NCBI GenBank assembly: GCA_013146195.2
Contig: CM028377.1
Location: 178,972,465 to 179,036,464 of the forward strand
Length of the DNA: 64,000 nt
Reading direction: 5' to 3'
Origin: Codonopsis lanceolata
Taxonomy: Eukaryota > Streptophyta > Magnoliopsida > Asterales > Campanulaceae
Made by a program: the position numbers and the translations under genes. This document shows, one piece after another, positions 55,151 through 64,000 of the stretch. A model generated the notes under the pieces. That model ran no database searches. It saw only the letters and a list, made by a program, of their open reading frames with translations, and was not told the origin of the DNA. Each line of letters opens with the position of its first letter. Positions within the stretch are counted from its first letter, which is position 1.

Positions 55151-56866
55151 ATGTGACATGACATAAAATATCAAGACTCATTAAAACATTAACAAATGTC
55201 AAGTTACAGGGTCAAAAGTGCAAAAGAACAAAGCAGGATGCGCAAAAGGACGAACTGCAGGGACCAAAGTGTACAAAAAATGAGAAGTTTGAAATTGGGC
55301 ATGGTGCCCAATTCCTCTTGCTGCGCCCAATTATGTTCTGCGCTGCGCCCAGTTTCCTTCTTCATTCGCCGCAAAGTGCAATTCCTCCGCAGTTGTATAA
55401 GCCGATGCGCAAGGAAGGAATTTTAATTGCCGATGTCCTCGCTTATAAATACAGGCTCTCGCCTCTTCATTCAAAGCACACCTTACCGTCGATAAAAATT
55501 CTCCGCGTTCTCGTTACACTGGAGAAATAGAGAGCGAAGTGAGATAGCGAGTGATCACCTCAAAAAGCCTCGAAACCCTACCAAACCTCCTCCAAACACA
55601 AAACCAACCGATAGAAGTGAGCCTTAGCCCCCCAGCTAGGTATCCACCTTATTTCCCCGGCCCAAAAACCATAAAGTAAACCGTTATTTCCGCCTCGAGT
55701 AATAGGCTGAAAATCAACCCATATAAGCCGTTATTCCGCCCAACCAAATAAGCCAAACCACAAAACTAAGCCGTCATTCGCCCGAGTGAGTGAGCCAAAA
55801 ACACCATATATAAGCCGCCACTCGCCCAAATCACATCGCCGAATAAAAGTCTCCTCTCCAGAAGGACGAGCGAGCACCCCGCTCTAAGAGGTAAAAACCT
55901 TTAAGGGCGTTATTTTATTTATCCATTTACTTTTCCGCTCATTTATTATTTAAAGTTGTATTTAAAATCCGACCCAATGTAGTCAATATAAGCCGTTGTG
56001 CTGCCCGGATTAGATTAGGAATTATTATGTAATAGAGTCGTTATTATGGCCGAATATTTCCAAGTATATTTGTAATAATTTGTAAAAGAGACAGTTGCAA
56101 GTCTGTAAATAATGTAGACAAATGGATGTATTTGTAGGCTAATGCTTTATTTATATGTTAAATAAATATAACAAAAAGCATACTTTAGCCAAAAACTGCT
56201 TTTGAGACCGAAGGGCGAGTTGGGTGCCTATCACCTTCCCAACTCGTAACTTAGCCTCCTTTTATTATCTCCGGTTTTCTTTTTGGTTTTGCTTTATTTA
56301 TTCCTTAAAATAAAGATGGGGACTCTAAAACATTTTGGATTCAGTGGGGCCTCGTAACATCTTTCCTTGCACTTTTCTGTTCTCCCCTAAAAAAGGGAGA
56401 ATGTGAATGGAAAGGTGATGTATTCCTATGTCCTGGTATCCCCTAAAAAAGGGATAACTTGACGTAACCCAAAGCACCCATAGTGATCCGAGATAGGCCA
56501 TAAGGCTATTTTCATAAAATCCATAGTGGGGCGCCGCAACATTCCTTCCTTGCACTTTCAATGCTTCCCTAAAAAAGGGAGAATGAGAATAGAAGGGTGA
56601 TGCATTCCTATATCCTGCTATCCCCTAAAAAAGGGATAACTTGACATAGAAAACCCAAAGCTCTCATATTGGATCAAAATCCACTAAAGGCAACCGAGGC
56701 GCATTCCAACGCGCTATTCTGACAGCACTCCTCTCGCACTTTTGATTTCGTCTTCCCCTAAAAAAGGGAGGGTGGAACGAGAGCAGTGGATGTCACCGCA
56801 TCCGCACGTACGCGCACCCCTATCCAAGGGCGCGCGGGGCGCAGGAACTCATTCCCGGGAACCCAC
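55151..56866 (+). repeat. 3' LTR of the Tat/Ogre-like element
   Basis: Start taken at TGTGACATGACATAAAA after a purine-rich GAGGGGCTC; an alternative start lies at 55110. It contains a 21-bp perfect-arm inverted repeat AATTGGGCA-TGG-TGCCCAATT (55293-55313) plus half copies, TATAAATA at 55444-55451, four loose repeats of a TAAGCCGTTATTCCGCC word (55680-55850), and the 186-bp tandem units shared with the 5' copy. It ends near CCCACA at 56866. Confidence 0.65.
55444..55451 (+). promoter_or_regulatory. TATA box of the Tat/Ogre-like LTR
   Basis: TATAAATA in TCGCTTATAAATACAGGCTC, about 130 bp after the 55293 inverted repeat. Confidence 0.6.
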
Positions 56867-56877
56867 ACCACCGCTCT

Positions 56878-59420
56878 TTTCAGAAGACTTCAAACTCAAA
56901 AGCTTGAAGACATTAGTGACATCAGATCAGACAACGACACCGAATTCAAAAACAACAGTGTTGAAAGATATTGTAATGACCACGGGATCGGCCACAATTT
57001 CTCTACTGCCGGAACTCCTCAACAAAATGGTGTAGTTGAACGAAAGAATAGAACACTCATTGAAGCAGCAGGAACTTTGTTGGCAGAAGCTAAACTTCCG
57101 AAATACTTCTAGGCAAAAGCTGTCAACTCTGCATGTTTTACCCAGAATCGATCCCTGGTAAATAAATTTCATAATAAAACTTCATATGAAATATGGAGAG
57201 GAAGAGCCCAAAACATAGGATTTTTTAAAATCTTCGGCTGTAAATGTTTTATTCTATATAATAGAAAAGAATATATAAGTAAATTTGATTCAAAACCAGA
57301 CGAAGGAATTTTTCTGGGCTATTCTAATCATTCAAAAGCATTTCGCATATTTAACAAAACTTCTTTGAAAATCTTAGAATTTGTGCATGTTACTTTTGAT
57401 GAATTTGATTTATTAAAGCCTCGAAAGGCTCCAAATGTTGCTGATGATTCTGATGATGTTAAGACAGGTACAAATAAAGATACTACTTCTTCTTCACCTC
57501 AGAATCCTCCAACTGCAAACCCTTCAAGTTCTGCAAATCCTGTACCGGCAGATTTAACTCTGCTAGTACCGCATACAACCCTTCTATTGACCCTGATCCC
57601 ATCTCTTCTGTTCTACCCCCAAACACCTTTGCAGATCACTCACCCTTCTTGTTCACCAGAAAATGAAGGGCTTGAAGATCCTATCTCTTCAGAACCTGAT
57701 TTTGGTGAATCTCCTTCTCTACCCACTTCAGAATATTTAAGGGAAGAACTCACCAGAAGTGATCTTCCTCCAGCTGTTACTGAAACAAGAGATCACCCCA
57801 TCTCTCAAATCATTGGTGATCTCAACTCAGGAGTTCGTATAAGAAATAGAGTTCGAAATGAGACTATGTTTGCATTCGCATTCATGTCTGAAATCGAGCC
57901 AAAGAAGATTGATGAAGCCATCAAAGATCATTACTAGATTGAAGTTATGCAAGAAGAGTTGAATCAGTTTGAAAGATGCAAAGTGTGGAGCTTAGTTCAA
58001 AGACCTACTGGCCATCCAGTAATAGACACCAAGTGGGTATTCAGGAACAAGAGAGATGAAGATGGAAACGTCACCAGAAACAAAGCTAGACTGGTTGCTC
58101 AAGGCTACCGACAGGAAGAATGAATTGACTTTGATGAAACATTTGCTCCTGTTGCTAGATTGGAGGCAATCAGACTCTTTCTAGCCTATGCGTCGTTCAT
58201 GAACTTCAAAGTATATCAGATGGATGTAAAGAGTGCCTTTCTCAATGGTGATTTTCAAGAAATAGTTTACGTTGAACAACCTCCAGGTTTTGTCTTCCAA
58301 GACAAACATGATCATGTATACCGACTCAAGAAAGCGCTCTATGGCCTTAAACAAGCTCCCAGAGCTTGGTATGAAACTCTATCCAAGTTCTTAATTGAAC
58401 AAGGATTTGTGAGAGGAAGAATAGACACAACTTTGTTCATCCTCAAGCACAAAGGTCATTCTCTTCTGGTACAAATCTACGTGGACGACATCATTTTTGG
58501 ATCAACAAATCAAAGCCTGTGCAGAAGATTCGAGAAGCTAATGCAAAGCAAGTTCAAGATGAGCATGATGGGAGAGCTCACCTACTTTCTAGGACTTCAG
58601 ATTCAACAGACTTCAGACGGGATCTTCATCAGCCAAACCAAATATGCAAAGGAACTTATCAAGAAATTTGGTCTTGATTAAGCTAAGGGATTCGAGACTC
58701 CAATGTCTACCGACTACCATCTTGACAAAGATGAGAAGGGAAAGCAAGAGAATGTGACCAAGTATCGAGGAATCATAGGTTCACTTCTTTACCTTACTGC
58801 CAGAAGACCTGATATAATGTTTGTTGTTTGTGTTTGTGCTAGATTTCGGGCAGATCCTAAGGAATCACACTTGCTTGCTGCCAAACGTATCATCAGATAT
58901 GTTTCAACATCTACAAATCTGGGTATCTGGTATTCGAAAAGGGACAACTTTGATCTAGTTGGATATTCAGATGCGGACTATGCAGCTTTCAAAGTTAGTA
59001 GAAGAAGCATCAGTGGGACTTGTCAATTTCTTGGAAATAGACTTGTCTCATGGTCATGCAAGAAGCAAGGATCAGTTTCAAGCTCAACCACTGAGGCAGA
59101 ATACATTGCTGCCAGCAGCTGTCTCAACTACTTTGGATGAAGCAGCAATTCATGGACTACAACATAATGACTACAAATTTCCCCATTATGTGTGACAACA
59201 CTACTGCAATTTCAGTCTCAAAGAATCCAGTGATGCACTCAAAGACAAAACACATTGATATACGTTATCATTTCCTCAATATCATGTGGAAAAAGGTAAC
59301 ATCAGTCTGGAATATGTTCCAACTGAACATCAATTGGCTGGTATTCTCACCAAGCCACTGGATGCTACCAGGTTTGCTTATTTAAGGAGAAATCTTGGTA
59401 TGATTGATCCTACTACTTAA
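56878..59420 (+). pseudogene. SIRE-like copia pol: integrase, RT, RNase H
   Basis: Integrase from IRSDNDTEF and GTPQQNGVVERKNRTLIEAA, FGCKCFIL, DEGIFLGYSNHSKAFRIFN. A Ser/Pro linker follows (57430-57770). RT: MQEELNQFERCKVWSLV, KWVFRNKRDEDGNV, DFDETFAPVARLEAIR, FKVYQMDVKSAFLNG, YGLKQAPRAWYETL, catalytic YVDDIIFGS, GELTYFLGLQI. RNase H: YSDADYA, SSTTEAEYIAASSC, SKTKHIDIRYHFL, ending near RRNLGMIDPTT at 59420. Stops at 57110, 57935, 58121 and 58679 and frameshifts near 59130 and 59290 disable it. The first two stops replace Trp. Gag and protease are absent at this locus. Confidence 0.85.
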
Positions 59421-60188
59421 ACGTTTGTTTTTAAGTTTTCAAGTTTTCTTTCATACCGGCAAACGTAAACTACTACTAACCAGCAGACTTAATTTGCTAT
59501 CTACCGGCAGTCTTAAGCTCTTCGTTTTTACCAGGTTAGTACTTCAATTGTTTTGCCTATTAAAGCGTAAAAGGTTTTCTAAAAGGGCAAAGGGGTTAAA
59601 AGTCATTTGTTTGTTAAGTTTGAAAATATCTTTAGTTAAAAGCCTTTTGATAGACACCTGTCAATTATCTAACACATTTTTCCGCTAAAATGACTTTTCT
59701 CGTTCTTTAAATAGTCTTTGAACCGCCTCTTTCAAAACTTTTACAAACCCTCTTTCTAATATTTCTCTCTCTACTCAAACCCTCCCTCCTCTCTCAAGCA
59801 ATCTGCTCTCTTCTCCGACTATTCTTTTGCCTCTTCTTCCTTTCAAGCAACAATGGTAAGCGCTTTTATTTCTCATTAGTTTCCTATCCGTTGACTCATG
59901 CTTAAAATTTCTTTTGAGTTATATTGTTATGAATTCGAAAAGACGCTTTGTGTATCTTGACTCGCTTCCGACATTGTTATTCATTTCAAAACCTGAAACT
60001 AACAGCTTTCAGATACTTTGATACTCATTTTTCTCGCGAATCTTCTCGTTAATGTTTCTCTGCTTTTAACTCTAGACATTCAAGGGTTTCAATTTTTTTC
60101 TGTCTAAAATCTATTTCCTAAAAAATGAAATCTTTGATTGTTTGTTCTGTCATGAGAAAAGCCCTAATTCATAAAAATATCTTTGTAG
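59421..60188 (+). other. Region after SIRE-like pol, with promoter-like layout
   Basis: Contains ACCGGCA(G) words shared with the LTR at 47031, TTTAAATAG at 59706-59714, a CT-rich leader (59760-59850), and ATG|GTAAGC at 59853 whose GT could pair with TTTGTAG at 60182-60188. It reads like an internal promoter and spliced leader of a second ORF, or a part of the 3' LTR. Confidence 0.35.
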
Positions 60189-61942
60189 GTGAAATCATCT
60201 CAGAAAATCTAATACCGACAAGACAAAGGTGCTTGACCTGTAAAAGCGTTCATTCACCCTAAATCCTCCTCAACGTCCCTAGGTTTTTTCTCTATCCCGC
60301 TACTCACGATATCATTCATTCTCTGAACCCAAGATGTACTTCGCCTCGACATGTGCATTGACTTACAAACAAGCCTCACACATTCGCCACCGAGCCAAGA
60401 TGTGTGATGACATGAACGAAGTCCGGATTCTCCCTCTTCTCGCTCGCAATGAAGACTACAGCATCCTTCGCCGAAGAGTTCTACCAAATAATGGAAATCA
60501 ACCCTAAACTCCATCCGCCATCGGATGGATTGGTTTTCCTTCTCTGCTTGCCAAGGTGATATCCAAGGTCATCTGCTGCTCATTATGGCGAGACGTGAGC
60601 TTTACATTGCCGAGGCCTACCAAGCCTGGCGCAATGAGGAACCAACACTCCAAAGGAACCTCAATGCAAAATGTTGAGGAACGTCTTCCTCGACGCTTAC
60701 TATTCTAGCCATCACTGACAAATCTCCGATGTTCAAGAACGGGCCCATGATATGTTCACCACCGCCCAACCAACCTCTCAAGCGCCATTCACCAAGTCTC
60801 TGCCTCAACTATGGAGCCATCATCTTCAACGAGCTACGCAACTACATATCCAGCGAAGGACAACCCTGGCTCCAACAAAAGGCCCTTTGTCGCTAATCAA
60901 CACCCCGCTAAGGGACACGCCTAAGATCAAGTCTTCCGCTCTTCAAAAGGGAGCCGATCAAAGTGTCAAAAGACGTATTTACCTAATCTGATACCTTCTT
61001 CAACAAATACATTGAGGGAGAACGTAAGGCGCAGAAAGAGGGCTTCCTGCATTGTCGCTACGAAGATAACCAAGCCCACTCCAATGATGGTAACATCTGC
61101 CTCGACATGGACGCATATGATGCCGCTAGCTACCGTCCGGCAGCCATGGACGTGTTCAGAAGGTAACTCTATCGCTGTCGCGATATCTATCAAGAGGCCA
61201 AAGACCCAGCTTGAGGAATCGAACACATTCTCAAGCGAGCTAAGGTCGCTAAGGTAAAAAGGCGACCTGGTTTCGCCAGATGAAACTAAGTCTTGGCCGA
61301 CATATTCACCAAGACAAAGTCGATGAGTTCGAGAAGGCAAGGCAGAAGCTGAATAGACGAGCTTCAGCCAAATGGATTGGCAGAACTAAAGGATCGCAGA
61401 CGGACAAGTCTGGCCGGGTAGCTCCTCGCCGCCGCTGACAAACATACTCTCCCTACCATCTAACCCCGAACCAACAACCTCCACTCCCTCGCTATCTCAA
61501 ACACATAAACGAAAACCTTCTTTCTCTCGACAAACCCTCTCCACCTAAGCCTAAACATAGACAGTTACGTAAAGTCTACCGACCAAGCCACCGGACATAT
61601 TATCATCTCGGCCGAGGAAGCTATTGATTCATATATCAGCCCGCCGAGGCAGCTGGCGAAGACCGCACCCAACCTTATACCCCTCTTCAAACCAACCCTT
61701 GAATACCCACCTAAAGTGGAATCAACTCTCCGGAGAGTTATAAACTCGGGAGGAGCGTGCAGATCCCAAATCACCCCTTCCTTCCCTTCAACTACTCACC
61801 AAACCCTTCTACCCATCACCCCCTCGACATCCTACCAACCCAACTACACAATCCGAACGAAACTGCACTCACTCCATCCCAAACTAACCCCTCTTCACAA
61901 TCGAACCAAGCCAACCTATTCCCCTCGATCTCTAACCCCCCC
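60189..61942 (+). pseudogene. Unidentified broken ORF after SIRE-like pol
   Basis: Pieces in changing frames look protein-like: LYIAEAYQAWRNEEPTLQRN, LNYGAIIFNELRNYISSEGQ, PWLQQKALC, GERKAQKEGFLHCRYEDNQ, AIDSYISPPRQLAKTAP. Position after pol recalls the extra (envelope-like) ORF of SIRE elements, but I cannot identify it from motifs. Stops and frameshifts are frequent. It runs into the N gap. Confidence 0.35.
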
Positions 61943-62042
61943 NNNNNNNNNNNNNNNNNNNNNNNNNNNNNNNNNNNNNNNNNNNNNNNNNNNNNNNNNN
62001 NNNNNNNNNNNNNNNNNNNNNNNNNNNNNNNNNNNNNNNNNN
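61943..62042. other. Assembly gap, 100 N
   Basis: Exactly 100 N. Left side is the unidentified ORF; right side starts in mid-RT of a chromovirus. Confidence 0.95.
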
Positions 62043-63351
62043 ATTTTCTTGGGCAAGTAGTTTCTAGTCTTGGTATTTACTTGGATCCATCGAGATTGGA
62101 AGTGGTTGCTAAGTGGAAGATTCCTAATTTGTTATCGAATTCCGTAGATTCATTGAGGGATTTTTTTAAAGATTACTACTTCTTTGACTAATTTAAATAG
62201 CAGAAGTCTACTTTTATTTGGAGTGGCAAATGTGAAAACAGTTTTCAAGAATTGAATATCTAGCATTGCCTGATGATTGTGAGAATAAGACTCCTGCGTT
62301 TTTTTTTTTTGAACAATGATAGTATCTTGAACGAGGCAGAATTTGCTTTCCTTCTATCGATGGAGTATTACGACTAGTTCTAGTTATGGATGAATTGACT
62401 AAATCGTCACTTTTCATGCCTATTGTGATAACCTACAGTTTGAGCCAGTTAGCATTTTATCGGATAAAGATTCCAAATTTACTTCGAGATTTTGACATTC
62501 ATTACATGAGGCTATGTGTGCGAGACTTAATTTCATTGTTGCCTTTCATCCTCGGTCCACATGGTCGATCCGAGATATTGATTCGGAGTATTAGAGGATT
62601 TATTGCGTGCTTGTGCCATGGATTTCAAGGTAGTTGGGATTCTCATTTACCATTAGCCAAATTTGCGTATAACAACAGTTACAAGTCCAGTATTGAGATG
62701 GCGTCATATGAGGCTTTAAATGGGTGTAAGTGTCGTTTACCGATTTGCTAGGATGAAGTTGGTGAAACAAAGCTATGAGGTTTAGAAATGGTACAACAGT
62801 CAGCTGAGAGTGTGAAACTTATCAGAGACGGATTGCTTACAGCTCAGAGTAGACAGAAAAGCTACGCAGACAACCGGAGACGTGACTTAAAGTTTCAGGT
62901 TGGTGATTATGTATTCTTGAAAGTATCACCCCGACGCGGTACTAAACGATTTGGGAAGAAAGGTAAGCTTTCACCTAGATTTATTGGACCATTCGAGATC
63001 CTAGAGAGGATTGGAGCTTTGGCGTATCGGTTAGCATTGCCACCTTCTATATCAGATGTTCATGATGTCTTCCATGTCTTGATGCTACGCAAGTACTTGA
63101 AGGATGAGTCATATGTCCTTACTTATGATGAGATTTCTATTGAACCTGACCTTTCTTATGATGAGAAGCCGGTGAGGATTCTTGATACGAAGAAACAAGT
63201 CTTGAGAATGAAGAGGATTCCGTTAGTGAAGGTCTTATGGAAGAATCATGATATTGAGGAAGTCACGTGGGAGACCGAGCTTGATATGAGAGAGAGATAC
63301 CATTTCCTATTTGATGATCTCGGTAAGAATTTAGGGACTAATTCCTTTTAG
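62043..63351 (+). pseudogene. Chromovirus 3 pol, 3' half
   Basis: RT end (FLGQVVSSLGIYLDPSRLEV, STFIWSGKCENSFQEL) jumps at about 62340 into integrase (MDELTKSSLFMPI, ITYSLSQLA), so RNase H and the integrase N-terminus are missing. Then GSWDSHLPLAKFAYNNSYKS, a TAG at 62749 and a TGA at 62776 (both where the family has Trp), and an intact 187-codon frame 62788-63351 with MVQQSAESVKLI, VGDYVFLKVSPRRGTKRFGK, PRFIGPFEILERIGALAYRL and the chromodomain tail KNHDIEEVTWETELDMRERY. Plus orientation, opposite to chromoviruses 1 and 2. Confidence 0.85.
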
Positions 63352-63361
63352 TGGGGGAGGA
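63350..63361 (+). promoter_or_regulatory. Polypurine tract, chromovirus 3
   Basis: AGTGGGGGAGGA directly before the LTR start TGTGTGAACC. It is almost the same tract as in chromoviruses 1 and 2. Confidence 0.8.
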
Positions 63362-64000
63362 TGTGTGAACCGAAACCCATTACTTGTATATCATGTCTCA
63401 TATATTTGATTAATATGTTCATTATGTGTCTTAACATGTTTTGGAGTCCATATTGTTCATACAATGCTCGCATTAGGTCAATCATGATCATAGTTGCTTA
63501 TATGCCTTATACATTGCATGCCTTAATATACACTCGCTTCATGTATCGTCTTAGCACTTAACTAAGTCCTACTAGAGCCTTAGTACCTTTATAACATGTT
63601 TTATAACTTCAATCTAGGTCATTGTATGTTTGGTTGAGAGTTCGGAAGCCTTCTTGCTTCATTTGACCTTTTTGACTCTTAGGGTCTCTCGGTTTGTCTT
63701 TCCTTGCCTCGTTTCGTGTCTTTGAGACTCATGTGATGTTAACTTGAATCCTAGACCTTGTATCCTAGTCTTAAACATGTTTAAGAATGTTCATTCATGC
63801 TTGTTGTATCTTTGTTTAACTCGTCATTGATTCGTTTGATGTTCGTTGCGAGTTTCGCCCTTCATTCCTCCTTGTTTCGGGTGATGTTCGGACCTGTTCT
63901 TCTTGTGCTTTGAGTGTTGGTTTACCCCCTTGAATTGCTTGGGTTGTTTGGGGTTCATTCTAGGCCAAATTTGAAGGATTTTCAATCTGGAGACCTTGCC
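63362..64000 (+). repeat. 3' LTR of chromovirus 3, cut by window end
   Basis: Begins TGTGTGAACCGAAACCC. The first 639 bases are present with no coding. Word content in 63780-63900 resembles 14640-14960 of the plus-strand LTR-like fragment, so the two may be related families. Confidence 0.7.

Larger units (their letters stand above)
48206..56866 (+). mobile_element. Ty3/gypsy Tat/Ogre-like element, degenerate
   Basis: Order: 5' LTR remnant (48206-48886), PBS TGGCGACTTCTGGGG, AT repeats, gag remnant with 18-bp repeats, short pol remnant, a long repeat-rich 3' non-coding part (52095-55150), and 3' LTR to 56866. The two LTR copies align over about 670 bp. The 5' copy lacks its first part, where it abuts the SIRE-like LTR. 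On the right it abuts copia integrase. I infer insertion into, or recombination with, a SIRE-like element. Confidence 0.75.

Noticed and set aside
61716..62191. ORFs spanning the second N gap
   Set aside because: Same reason; the real content on the right is the RT end of chromovirus 3.

Overview
The window reads as transposon-rich intergenic DNA of a flowering plant, most likely a eudicot. The pointers are AT-rich sequence, plant-type introns, retrotransposon primer-binding sites matching plant initiator tRNA-Met, and plant transposon families: Tekay/Del-like chromoviruses, a Tat/Ogre-like Ty3 element, SIRE-like and other Ty1/copia elements, MULE, CACTA, PIF/Harbinger and Stowaway elements. 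Nothing in the sequence fixes the species. No intact host gene is visible. Two runs of exactly 100 N (23743-23842, 61943-62042) look like assembly gaps of unknown true size, so order across them is not certain.

Layout. 1-510: the 3' end of a GH28 polygalacturonase gene with a frameshift. 511-7790: gene-free AT-rich DNA with MULE-type inverted-repeat elements and a diverged direct duplication; one copy of the duplication carries a MULE insertion that the other lacks. 7791-8642: one end of a CACTA element. 8643-14568 and 16137-23742: two related minus-strand chromoviruses with very long LTRs (2.4 and 3.3 kb) and no recognisable gag, separated by a plus-strand LTR-like fragment. 23843-26954: a minus-strand Ty1/copia 5' half (LTR, PBS, leader, gag), cut by a gap. 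26955-34400: short unknown coding remains, two MULEs with 9-bp target duplications that carry host-gene fragments (a WD40 repeat; the first exon of 4-hydroxyphenylpyruvate dioxygenase) and two Harbinger-type MITEs. 35493-37264: a complete 1.8-kb TRIM-like LTR element with fragments resembling ESS2/DGCR14 and a PPR gene. 38690-42515: a dead plus-strand copia element whose reverse transcriptase holds a SINE-like insertion. 42516-46990: LTR-like DNA, a plant transposon-protein ORF and repeated polypurine tracts. 47031-61942: a SIRE-like copia element apparently split by a Tat/Ogre-like element, followed by an unidentified broken coding region. 62043-64000: the 3' half of a plus-strand chromovirus and the start of its LTR.

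All pol frames are broken. Several stops sit where the family has tryptophan (TGG to TAG or TGA), as expected from decay of methylated, silenced DNA. The observations most worth following are: (1) clusters of short, element-specific inverted repeats in four LTR or LTR-like regions, three of them just upstream of a TATA box; (2) host-gene capture by two MULEs and one TRIM-like element; (3) an insertion dated by its paralogous empty site; (4) a splice-donor-like site shared by three chromoviral LTRs.
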